Of a stretch of 64,000 nucleotides of DNA, positions 8,892-17,404 are shown in pieces (the first letter of the stretch is position 1; every line of letters starts with the position of its first letter). Source of the DNA: Apteryx mantelli (taxonomy: Eukaryota > Chordata > Aves > Apterygiformes > Apterygidae); assembly GCF_036417845.1 (NCBI RefSeq), contig NC_089979.1, forward strand, positions 52,862,275-52,926,274, written 5' to 3'. Both the position numbers and the translations under genes were made by a program. The notes under the pieces are model-generated. The model was not told the origin of the DNA. It saw only the letters and a program-made list of their open reading frames with translations, and searched no databases.

Positions 8892-11800
8892 GTAGGTCCC
8901 CCTCGCCCCGGGGGCTCTTCCGGGACCCCTGCAGGCCCCTGCTGCCCTGAGCTTGCTAAGGAAAGGGAGAACTTGCAAGGGAGGAAGGGGAAAGGGAGTG
9001 GGGGAGGAGTGACCAAACGAAACCCCCTCCACTTCGCCCGTGTGCCCACCCCCTCCACCTGAGGAGAGGAGCCGGCGGGATGGAAAAATCCGGCTTCGCG
9101 GATAGAAGAGGGAGGGGGGTGCCCCGCCAGGCTGCTGCACTAACTTCGAGAGGGGTCAGTGCCCAGGATCCCAGCGCCGATAATCTGCGGCCCCTTGTCA
9201 CCCCGGGAGGGGGGTCCCGCTCTGCTGGGTCTCGGCAGGAGGATGCCGCGGTGCGGCCGCCCCTCGACGGGGCAGCCCGGCTCCGAGGGCGCCCCGGGGC
9301 TGCGCGGCTTGTCTGCAGCTCGCCCCGGGCACCGCGGGCATCGCCCGCCGGACGGGGTGCCTGGGTGGCAGGGATGCGAGTGCTGCCCTGGCTCATGCAG
9401 CAGCGGTGGGAGTTTATGGGGTTTTAGTCGCTTCCCCGCCTTGTCTGTATTTATACTAGCTCCCCCCTCACGGGGGAAAGCGGCTGCCAAGATTGTTTGG
9501 TTTTCTTTTAAATATGTATGTATCTGTTCGGCGGTGGTTTGCTGGCCTCCAGCGCGGGCTGGTGCCTGTCTTGTCCCTTTCCACCTGGAGTGTTTGGAGC
9601 CTGCTGTGTTTGGGGGCAGGACTGGGGGACCCCAGCGGGGTCGGCACAAGCGACTTGCCCGCACCGGGCCGTGGCTGGGCGCGCAGGACGCCCAGTCTAG
9701 GGCACCCTGGTCCCACCTGCTGGTAGCCCGGGGGGGCACCCGGTGTCGCGTGGGCTGGGGATGTTTCGGGGCGCGGTTCTGTTGTCTGAAGGACCCCTCT
9801 GTGCCGGGGTGCCCCCGGGGGGGGGGGCACGGCCGTGCAGCTCAGCTGTGAGCGGGGGGAGACGCCGGGTGCCCAGGGCTGTCCGCAGAGGGTGTCCCTG
9901 CTCGGGCCCCTTGCAGGAGCCGGGGCTCGCCGGGGAGCCCGTCGGGCCTGGCTCCGGCAGCCCCCCCCCCCCCTCGCCGCGGGGCCGCAGGGCGGCCGGC
10001 GCAGCGGCCGGCAGGGCCAGTAGCTGGCAGGCACCGGCCGCGCTTCATTCAAGCGCCTGAATTAGCAAAAGTGAAACACTTTAGCGGCATCTATTATTAA
10101 TACCTCCGCTAAAGCTCACGGACAAAAATAGCTGCCGGTAACGTGCCATGACCTACATCGTACTGCGGAGAGAGCGGAGGGGCGGGGGGCGGGTCGGGAC
10201 GCAAAACTCGGGCGAGCCCAGCGCGCAGAGACACCCTGCAGCTAAAACCAAAAACACGCGCAAGCGCCAGCCCGGCGCGCGGGGCGCTGCGCGGGGCAGC
10301 GCGGCCTGCGGGCTCCCGGCGCCGTCGGGGGTGCTGCGCCTCCGCCCAGTGCCCGGCGCGTGTGCGTGCGTGCGTGTGTGTGTGTGTGCGCGCACCCGGT
10401 GCGGGAAGCACCAGCCACGGCTCTGGCAGCGCTGGGCTGTTTCTGGGGCTGGGGGCGGGGGTGTGTTGTTTTTTTTTCCCTTGGCCCACGCCTGGCGGCG
10501 GGTGTGTTTCCTCCCGCGTGGAGGGCGGGGATGGGGAGCGGCGGAGCGGGTTGGCGGGCGAGCGCGGGGAGGGGACGGGGGCAGGGGACGGAGCTCCCGG
10601 GGCTGCCGTGCCCGCTCCCTCGGCGGCGGCTCCGCCGGGAGCCGGGAGCCGGGACCGGGCGGGCGGGGAGGGCGGGGAGCCCCGCGCCCGGCTGACTCCT
10701 TCCCCTCGCTGCTCTCGTTGCCAGGCTGGAGGATGAAGTCTATGACGAGGACGGGAACACTCTGCAGGACTTCGCCTATGACCATGAGCCCCTCGGTGTA
10801 GCGAACCCGTCCTCCATGATAGGCGAGATGTACACCTTGTATTACCCACCGGAAAAGAGGTGACTGGAAGTCGCGGGGTGGCAGGAATGAATTTTGAGAC
10901 GGGAGCAAAACGGGTCTGTCCGAACCGATTGGGAGGGGGGGGGAAAGACCCAACAAGCAAACAGGAAAAAAACAAAAACAAACCCCGAACCCACACAAAC
11001 GATCAAGCTGCACGGGCCCCGTTCTCCTGCCCGGCCGCCAGAGTACAGACCAGAAGAAAGTGAAAAGCCGCCTTACCTCCAGCAACGCGGGGGAGGGAGG
11101 CGGGGGGGAGCGGGGAGCAGCCCGCGCCGGGAAGCCTAGCGCTGCTCCTAGAAATAAAGCAGAAATGCCAGGCGGGCGCAGAGCTCGGGAAGGAGGCGGG
11201 GAGGGTCTGGGTAGGGAAGAGGGGCCCCGGGGGACCGCGGCGAGAAGCCGCCTCCGCTCGCCGGCAGGGAGGGACGGTGCCCGCCGGCCCGGGCTCTCCG
11301 CATCCCTGCGGAGCGGCTCCGGGCCTCGCCGCTCATCCCTGCGCTCTTCCCTCCGCCCAGGCACGCCGATGGGATCTTCAACAAAGCCTACAGGAAACTC
11401 CTGGGTCAGTTATCCGCGAGGAAATATCTGCACTCTCTGATGGCCAAGCGGGTCGGGTAAGCGTTTCTTGCCCTTTCTTTTCCGCGCTGGGCGTTGCTGC
11501 TTCTCTAGTACAGTAGTTGCTTAAAAGGCCGCGGCGAGAGGAAACAAAGCTTGACGGGCCGCGGCTGGAAATTTGTTGCGCCAGCGGGGTGGTTGGCGGG
11601 GCGAAGCCCGGCCGGTGCGCTGGGCACGGGCGGGTCCCGGTGCCCAAACCTGCCCGGCCGCGGCCGCGGCCGCGGCCGCGGGGGCAGCGTGAGCCGAGCT
11701 GTCAGTGCCGCGCTTCGCGGCGAGTTGTTCGTTGTGTCCGCGTATACGGATTTTAGGTGTGTCCGTATATGTATATTTTTACAACCGGGTTATTTAACGC

Positions 11801-12594
11801 TAAGAAGTTGGGCGGCCTCCCCGCTTTCCTGGGGAGGCAGCCTGTCGGAGGAGATTACCGGGGCTCGGCCACGGCGGGGCATCTGGCTCAAGCCCGCTCC
11901 GCCGGGAGGAGCGGGCGCCCCCAAACGCCGGGCAGGGCCGCGCTCAGCCCCGCGCCGCCCGGCTGGGCCGAGCCCCGCGCACCCCGCCGCGCCGCAGCGC
12001 GAGGGGACGCGCTCATCAAGCCGCGGGGACAGCAGCTTACCCCGCCGCAATGCATAATTCATGGCGGGCGTATATCCTCTCCCCCGCCTGCCGGCTCCGG
12101 CCGCACCGGCCCCGGTTTGGGAGCGGGCTGAGGCGGCTCCTTTGTCTTCCCCGGCGCAGAACGTGTTGCACCGGCAGCGGCGGCGGCCCCGCACCGGGCG
12201 GCGGGGGGCACCGCGGCGCGGCGCGCAGCCGGGAGCAGGCAGCGGCTTAGGGCAGCGGCCCGGCCCGGCCCGCGCCCTCCCGCAGCGCGGCGCGGCGCGG
12301 AGCGGGGCGGAGTGGGGCGGAGCGGCGCGGGGAGGCGCGGAGCCGGGCGGAGCGGCGCGGAGCGGCGCGGCCCCTCCTGATGCAGCTGTGCTTCTCGGCC
12401 CTTGCAGCGGTGCCAGCAGCGGCCTGGGGGACGAGGCGGAACCGCTCACCAAGCGGCACATAGACGGCATCTTCACGGACAGCTACAGCCGCTACCGGAA
12501 ACAAATGGCTGTCAAGAAATACTTAGCAGCCGTCCTGGGGAAAAGGTATAAACAAAGAGTTAAAAACAAAGGACGCCGAGTAGCGTATTTGTAG
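8791..12594 (+). CDS. ADCYAP1: Pituitary adenylate cyclase-activating polypeptide (PACAP) precursor, four coding exons
   Basis: Secreted neuropeptide precursor of the secretin/glucagon/VIP family. Its PACAP products activate the class B receptors ADCYAP1R1, VIPR1 and VIPR2 and raise cAMP. Coding exons are 8791-8891, 10725-10859, 11361-11456 and 12408-12594 (101+135+96+187 = 519 nt, 172 residues plus TAG). All junctions are GT-AG and all three introns split codons after base 2, rebuilding R34, R79 and G111. Order: hydrophobic signal peptide (1 to about 23), acidic cryptic peptide (to K78-R79), GHRH-like PRP (80-125), K126-R127, PACAP38 (128-165), G166-R-R, tail VAYL. PACAP27 would end before the internal G-K-R. 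The ATG is the first in the signal-peptide frame and has G at -3. Length is close to the family norm (about 175). PACAP is nearly identical to the mammalian peptide except Ile2, as in chicken. Identification is essentially certain. Confidence 0.96.
10356..10394. repeat. Alternating GC/GT purine-pyrimidine tract in intron 2
   Basis: About 39 bases of almost perfect alternation (gcgcgtgtgcgtgcgtgcgtgtgtg...cgcgcac), the class of sequence most prone to left-handed Z-DNA. Lies about 330 bp before exon 3. Confidence 0.75.
10725..10859 (+). other. ADCYAP1: ADCYAP1 exon 3: cryptic peptide
   Basis: The acceptor CGTTGCCAG ends at 10724. It encodes residues 34-78 plus two bases of codon 79, including the acidic [13 protein letters not shown] segment and ending YYPPEK, with the split Arg giving a K-R cleavage site. 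The donor is AG|GTGACT at 10859/10860. At 135 nt, skipping it would keep frame. The proline/Asp/Glu-rich spacer has no known receptor activity. Confidence 0.93.
11361..11456 (+). other. ADCYAP1: ADCYAP1 exon 4: PRP / GHRH-like peptide
   Basis: The acceptor CCTCCGCCCAG ends at 11360. It encodes R79 (completed), then residues 80-110 starting HADGIF, the N-terminal pattern of GHRH/VIP-family ligands, and two bases of G111. The donor is GG|GTAAGC at 11456/11457. It is 96 nt with the same phase at both ends, so skipping leaves the PACAP frame intact. Loss of this exon by alternative splicing is known in non-mammalian vertebrates. Confidence 0.93.
11655..11681. repeat. (CGGCCG)n self-complementary hexamer repeat in intron 4
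   Basis: Four-plus perfect CGGCCG units, each palindromic, making overlapping GCGGCCGC sites. It could form hairpins on either strand and is easily collapsed or expanded in assemblies. Confidence 0.9.
12283..12370. repeat. G-rich decamer minisatellite (AGCGGSGCGG) before exon 5 acceptor
   Basis: About nine imperfect 10-bp units alternating agcggcgcgg, agcggggcgg and agtggggcgg, ending only 37 bases before the exon 5 splice acceptor. A short CTGAT branch-like word and a weak pyrimidine tract are squeezed between repeat and exon. Confidence 0.8.
12408..12594 (+). other. ADCYAP1: ADCYAP1 exon 5: PRP tail, PACAP38/27 and stop
   Basis: The acceptor CTCGGCCCTTGCAG ends at 12407. It encodes the C-terminal part of PRP, a K-R site, PACAP38, the G-R-R amidation/cleavage site and a four-residue tail, then TAG at 12592-12594. 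The open frame runs upstream through intron 4 to about 12061, but that extension is intronic and GC-biased. Confidence 0.95.
12457..12570 (+). other. ADCYAP1: PACAP38 mature peptide (PACAP27 = 12457-12537)
   Basis: 38 residues beginning [16 protein letters not shown], followed by GGA CGC CGA (G-R-R) for amidation at Lys38. Internal G-K-R at 12538-12546 yields PACAP27, amidated at Leu27. Ile2 is encoded by ATA at 12460-12462. Position 2 is Ser in mammals and Ile in chicken. The rest matches the canonical sequence as I know it. Confidence 0.95.
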
Positions 12595-12631
12595 CGATGA
12601 GTAACCAGCCACTCCTGTGTATACAAAGTCC

Positions 12632-12635
<4 letters not shown>

Positions 12636-12688
<53 letters not shown>
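12636..12688. repeat. GA microsatellite in ADCYAP1 3'UTR
   Basis: About 53 bases of GA/AG repeat, interrupted once by an AAA at 12662-12664, starting only about 42 bases after the stop codon. Confidence 0.95.
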
Positions 12689-12792
12689 CCCAACAAAAAA
12701 AATCAAAACAAAAACAAAAGTCATTTCCAAACTGACTGAACAATCACCGCTCCTGTGTTATCTAAACATGTATTTATGTATGAAGTAAAGCC

Positions 12793-12798
12793 ATTAAA
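12793..12798 (+). terminator. Possible proximal polyadenylation signal ATTAAA
   Basis: ATTAAA, the commonest variant signal, about 200 bases after the stop, with T-rich sequence downstream (attgtttttcttttgt). It would give a short mRNA. Usage unknown. Confidence 0.35.
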
Positions 12799-12884
12799 TG
12801 AATATTTTGATAATAATATTGTTTTTCTTTTGTACAAAAGCACTAGAGAAACGCACAGATCTACTTTGTGGACCAATCATTAAG

Positions 12885-12922
12885 TTATATATAATATATA
12901 AATATATATATATAAATACTAC
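12885..12922. repeat. TA-rich array in ADCYAP1 3'UTR
   Basis: Alternating TA/ATA words (ttatatataatatataaata...) over about 38 bases. Such stretches are common in PACAP-type 3'UTRs and may affect mRNA stability; that role is inference. Confidence 0.7.
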
Positions 12923-13003
12923 TACGAATACTAAAGAACAAATCTTCATATAAAGCCTGCACAAGAACAAGAATTCGCCTGAGCTGTTTATGTTTTTATA
13001 TAA

Positions 13004-13009
13004 AATAAA
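13004..13009 (+). terminator. Possible internal polyadenylation signal AATAAA
   Basis: AATAAA followed by an A-rich run (agaaaaaaaagac). The A-run makes it a likely internal-priming trap in cDNA libraries, so apparent 3' ends here deserve caution. Confidence 0.35.
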
Positions 13010-14223
13010 TAGAAAAAAAAGACAACCATTGTTTTGAATATTACTCCTATTTTTGTAACAGAAATTAAAAGGATAGTATTTTTATCCACGACAGGGTCGA
13101 AGACATTAATTTTCACCATTTGCTACTGTACATAGAGAAGGATGCCCTGCTCCCAGGGGATTATGAGGAAAATGATTTGGGAGAATTGCTGAAGCAGATT
13201 CTTCCCCCGGTGAGTCTCAAGGCAGGCTCCTTTGCCACTAGCCTCTCTGAAGGGGCACTGTCCCCTTTGCTCTAGATTTCGATTTCTTTCTGCTTTCTTT
13301 GATTCCAGTTGTATCTGTATTAGTGTCTCCTCGAACAATGAGCTGAGACGATAATTCTCTTGTGGTGAAAACAACAGCTCGATCCAAATTGTGCATCTCT
13401 GTTGACTAGTGGAGGGAGAAATAGTTAACCCCCCCCCAGACACACCCAAATCAAAAAACAAACAAACAAACAAAAAAACAACCCTCCCCCTCCTAAATCC
13501 CGAACCAGCAACAAGGATAGCAAGCCCCATGCACTGTTCTTCTGGCTGGCCGGGCAGAGTTGCAGAACAAGCCAAAGCGGAGCTAGGAGCCGTTTGGGAA
13601 GAGTGGGGAAGAGCCGAGGGGTGGCCCCGGGGTGCGCCCGGTGCCGGTGCCGGTGCGGCAGGGCGTAGGGAAGGCGAGGCCACCCCACCTCCGATCCGCT
13701 ACCCAACTGCCCCGGCAGCTCGGTACTGGACCTGGATGCAAAGTACAGTGTGTTACTCTCCAGTGCTGTCCATGCTTCTCATCGTGTATAACGAGCAGGG
13801 TTCTCGCCTTGGCATTTTTTGGTCGGAGTTGCTCTTTTCTTTGACTGTTTTTTCTTGTAGACCCTCCCGCCTCTCATCCACTGTTTAACCCACCTGAGTC
13901 ACCTTTTTGGGTTATGTTCTTTTTTTGGGGGAAAAAAAAAGATTGTGAACGCTCTCTCACTCCTTTGTTCTGTTTTATGCAAGCTCTTATTGTAAAAGTT
14001 TAGGAACCCCTGTTGTAGCTACCACTAAATAATTATGCACTACTACTAAAGTTTTTGTTCCTTGTTTATTGAGTTTGGAGGTAAAATGTATTTTTCTACA
14101 TTCTGGCTTATTGCTTAGTAAAATTTATTTCATAAAACAAACTTTTGTCATAAAAGAATGTGTAGTGTTCACCTGTGGTCCGGTTCTAACGAGATAAACC
14201 ATTTTCACCTCATCTCTCTATGT

Positions 14224-14890
14224 ACGGACTCCTATCTTACCTTCCACCCGGGGGACAATAAGCAGCAGCGCACCCAGCCGGGGGCTCGCCCCGTCCCTTC
14301 TCCTGGGAAGGTGGCGAAGGAGGACACGTAGGTATATGCTTCCTTCCAGCTCACCACACAAACCTTAGCAGAGTCTTTTTCCAAAGACACAAAACGAGCC
14401 CCGAATTCAAGACGTCGATTGCTTGGGAAAGCGATCCCCCAAAAAAGTCGCGGGGAAACCCTGCCGGGAGCGCTCCTCCTCCTCCTGCCCCGCTGCGCGG
14501 CCGCGGAGGGAGAGAGTCGCCTCTGCAGCCCCCGGCGGCAGGCGCTGCCGACACTGCCTGCACTGCCTGCACTGCCTGCATTGCCGACACTGCCTGTCCG
14601 GGCTGCCGGCACTGCAGGCACTGCCCGCACTGCTTGTCCGAGCTGCTGACACTGCCTGCACAGCCTGTCCAGGCTGCCTGCACTGCCTGCCTTGCCTGCA
14701 CTGCCGGCACTGCCTGCACTGCCTGTGCCGGCTGCCTGCACCGCGGGCAGCACCGGCGGCTGCGGGGCGGGCTCGGCGGGGCGCAGTTTGCAGCTTTCGT
14801 GCCTTCTCTTCACCTTGTAAATCGCCACGAGTTCGCGGATGGCTATTCAGTGGCCCTACGATGCTGCAACACATCGGCTTGCGTTTTAGT
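14224..14890. other. GC-rich, CpG-containing block inside the AT-rich ADCYAP1 3' region
   Basis: Composition changes sharply from AT-rich (about 13.96-14.22 kb) to GC-rich and back to AT-rich by about 14.95 kb. The core holds a 9-bp minisatellite. All six frames are open because the repeat unit is a multiple of three and stop-poor. Minus-strand frames up to 198 codons here are repeat-driven and not called genes. It may be an inserted or expanded segment, or a small CpG island. Confidence 0.5.
14545..14742. repeat. 9-bp minisatellite (ACTGCCTGC)n
   Basis: About 20 imperfect units of ACTGCCTGC with variants ATTGCCGAC, ACTGCCGGC, GGCTGCCTGC and interspersed TGTCCGGGC/TGTCCGAGC spacers that themselves recur, which suggests a higher-order pattern. 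The nine-base period keeps frame, so repetitive Cys/His/Leu or Ala/Gly/Val strings appear in translation. Confidence 0.85.
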
Positions 14891-14969
14891 CGTACTTCTT
14901 CTGTTCTTCGGCGATGGGCAGAGTTTGCTGTGTTTGTGTCGGCTGTCGTATAATGACATAGGGCTCTCT

Positions 14970-14990
14970 TGACTTTTTTTTTTTTTTTTT
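14970..14990. repeat. Poly-T tract
   Basis: About 21-base T homopolymer within the probable 3'UTR. Confidence 0.85.
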
Positions 14991-15261
14991 GACCTTATCA
15001 GTTCGAGTTCCGCGGCTAGTTGCAAGCATTATGAAGTGATCACCTAGGTTATCCTTTGTATACTTTTTAGAAACGCCAACAGCCTTACCAAAATTTGAGC
15101 AGATTTGAGATACAGTGATAGTTTAGGTAGATGTTAGTCTTGGAGAACTTATTTTGTGTGCAAATGAATATAAAAAGAATTTAAACAAAGTATTATTACA
15201 CACACGATATATATAACTAGGACTTTGATAACTGTTATATAAAGTGTGTAAAGTTTGTATT

Positions 15262-15267
15262 AATAAA
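15262..15267 (+). terminator. ADCYAP1: Probable distal ADCYAP1 polyadenylation signal AATAAA
   Basis: Canonical AATAAA in an AT-rich context (ttgtattaataaatttttg), followed within 20-40 bases by a T/GT-rich downstream element (tttcgtctaatgtttgggg). Best candidate for the gene's 3' end. Inferred from motif and expected UTR length. Confidence 0.55.
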
Positions 15268-15290
15268 TTTTTGTAAACAATGCAATTTCG

Positions 15291-17404
15291 TCTAATGTTT
15301 GGGGGAGAGTAATCTAGAATCTAACAGTGAAAGCTGCACTTCATTATAAAATTTATTTAATTAGTTTATTTTTAAGCAGCATTCTTCTAACTTTTTCACA
15401 TCCGGGATACCTTTTATTAAGTTTCCACGTATTATCATCAAATAACTTGTAACATTTTTACTGATGGTTATTCCTCTGTTCGAGTAGATTAAACAGAACT
15501 TCTGAAGTAGAAGTCTACTTCCACACACACTAGCTAAATGACGTTTTCTAAAATATGCAAACCAAACCGGTCAGTGCCTACAGCCCATCTCTCTAACAAT
15601 TCCCGTGCTTAGAAGCCGTTGATTTGAAACAGAATTGGTATGTTTGATGAGATCTTCACCTAATCCTATTTTAATGAACATTCTGTATGTGATAATGTGC
15701 TTCATAACATCACCTGTTGGCAATGGTAGCATTTTTCTTTGGATTAAAATTTTACTGGGCTACCCTAAAAAATGAAAATGCCTGACAATAACAGTTACCT
15801 AGGCTTTAAAAAGTAATAGGTGGCTACAACAAAAAATCACAGGCAGGGTGGTTTGTCAGCATAAAAGGTCAGAATATCTGACCTTTAAAAATCAATTTAA
15901 CTTATCAATAGCTGCTTATGTTTATTATTTTTAGGATAGCTCAAGGGCTTTATTCAAGTAGTTTGGAAAGTAGCAGCAATTTATTTTTAAGCCAGACTCT
16001 ATTTCTTCCTAAGAACATACAATTAAAAATTAAAGCACGGGAATCAAATGACAATTTCTTGGCTATTTATTTTTAAAAAATGTAAGCCCAGTGTTTGAAA
16101 TAGACTGATCATATTCCCTCTGCTGTGACTCCAACTTATAGGCTAGTTTCAACAACAGCATTTTACTGATGAACTGGTAAAAACGATAACTCAGAAAGTT
16201 GGTATTATTAGCGATATACATGAGGAATGAGTGCAAAGCTAGATAAAAGTTCTGATCAAATACAGATCAGATCAGAGACCAATGCAAAGAAATACCTACC
16301 TGGGGCGGTGGGGGGGAATGATTTCTCAAGCTGATAGTGTAAGAAAACCAAGACACTGTTTCCCAAATGCAGCATACAGTGAAAAATTACTATTGGGTTC
16401 AATCAGTCTATAATGCTCATACATATAATTGCATTACATTTCCTCTCATCTAAAATGAAAATATGCTTAAGAGCTCCATGGTGAAGATATTCTTGGTATT
16501 GGTAGCTTGAGGATCGAACTTGGGATTAGTCTACCTGGAAAATAAGGTCTTCTTCATCAAATCCTGGACACTTGTTGAAGATGTGCAGAAGAGGAAAGTA
16601 GTGCTGTAAATGGCACAGAGGAGGTCCTAGACTCACATTCCTGAAATCCCTCTTTGCCAAATCAAACATGATTTCATGAAGAAGCTCAGCTCTGTTCCCC
16701 GTGATTCAAACTGCCATCTGAAATGATAACTTGGAAAAATATTGTGCAATACTGACTTGTATAGCATGAGTTTTGTGGGAGTTCTTGATGTTTTATAAGC
16801 TGCTATAGGGCTAGTAACAGAATTGTAGAAAAGCCAGCTGAGAAAAGAAGAATGATTAGGCAAGACATGATTTTGGAGCCTCGCATTGTAAAAACCTCCT
16901 GACATTCAATCAAAGTGACAAACTCCGGTTAGTTAGTAAAAGAGGCTGAACAGAATGGGACAGACTCATCCAGATTCCCCCTCTCAGAAATGTGGTTCAA
17001 CACATCTTTCACATAGCTACTTAGATCATCAAAGCCAAAATAGTTTCAAAGAACAAATTTCTTTACTGCTCTGGTGTAAATCTGAATGTGGTCAGCGTCT
17101 GCCTTTCACAAAGTTTGCTTGTGAACATGCTGACCTCCTCTCCATGTGACTTTGGAGACTCTTCCAGCCTTCTTCCAATACCAAAGTTCCTCTGTTGGCT
17201 GTGCATATTTTTGCCTAGAGTTAAGGAAAATAGAAAATCAGCAGGAAGTTTGATCTTTTGGGGGTTTGTTGCAATTTACTTTCCAATTCTAGCTGAATCA
17301 TTTAGCTTTTCTTCAGGCAAAAACTTCAGAGAAAGCACATCCTCAAAATTTTGTTTAAGGACCTCATGCTTAGACTCTAAAAGTGCATTTCCTCTTAACT
17401 GCAC
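15291..17404. other. Intergenic DNA downstream of ADCYAP1, no gene seen
   Basis: AT-rich. The longest open frames (about 90-119 codons near 16.63-17.45 kb) show no domain, splice or family signal. A G-run occurs near 16306-16317. Nothing else recognised. Confidence 0.5.

Larger units (their letters stand above)
8540..12430. promoter_or_regulatory. Gene-body CpG island spanning ADCYAP1 coding exons and introns
   Basis: From intron 1 to the start of exon 5 the sequence stays strongly GC- and CpG-rich, with several G or C homopolymers and GC-rich tandem repeats. It then drops sharply to AT-rich at the 3'UTR. The span explains the many overlapping stop-free frames on both strands. The only ones I accept are the four ADCYAP1 exons. 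Confidence 0.6.
11362..12450 (+). other. ADCYAP1: PRP (PACAP-related / GHRH-like peptide), split over exons 4 and 5
   Basis: 46 residues (precursor 80-125) from 11362-11456 plus 12408-12450, bounded by K78-R79 and K126-R127. It keeps an intact His-Ala-Asp-Gly-Ile-Phe N terminus and an amphipathic [15 protein letters not shown] segment, unlike the mammalian PRP whose N terminus is altered. Processing by dibasic-specific convertases is inferred from the flanking K-R pairs. There is no Gly-Lys-Arg at its C terminus, so it is probably not amidated. Confidence 0.85.
12595..15290 (+). other. ADCYAP1: ADCYAP1 3' untranslated region (probable extent)
   Basis: After the TAG the sequence becomes AT-rich, with an ATTAAA (12793-12798), AT-rich arrays and an AATAAA (13004-13009). 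It then runs to a distal AATAAA at 15262 followed by a GT/T-rich segment suited to cleavage near 15285. Vertebrate ADCYAP1 mRNAs have long 3'UTRs, so the distal end is plausible. The GC-rich block at 14.2-14.9 kb interrupts an otherwise AT-rich UTR. No intron or coding signal inside is convincing. Confidence 0.55.

Noticed and set aside
10153-11364. 403-codon minus-strand open frame across ADCYAP1 exons 3-4
   Set aside because: It lies antisense to verified coding exons in a stop-poor CpG island and has low-complexity Pro/Arg/Ala-rich composition and no domain. Neighbouring long frames (7-12 kb, both strands) are rejected for the same reason.
12061-12407. Upstream extension of the PACAP exon 5 frame with an in-frame ATG at 12061
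   Set aside because: A good acceptor at 12407, frame continuity with exon 4, and the repeat-derived Gly/Ala/Arg composition of the extension show it is intron 4.
13064-13276. About 65-codon frame in the 3'UTR ending in a coding-like LLKQILPP segment directly before a GTGAGT donor-like site
   Set aside because: The only upstream acceptor-like site (..tttttgtaacag near 13061) is followed by an in-frame stop within a few bases, there is no start, and the family's gene structure ends with exon 5. A chance frame is likelier.
14232-14874. Minus-strand frames of 198, 155 and 122 codons over the 14.5-kb minisatellite
   Set aside because: Openness follows from the 9-bp repeat period and GC richness. 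Translations are repeat strings (Ala-Gly-Ser, Cys-Arg-Gln) and no independent coding feature flanks them.
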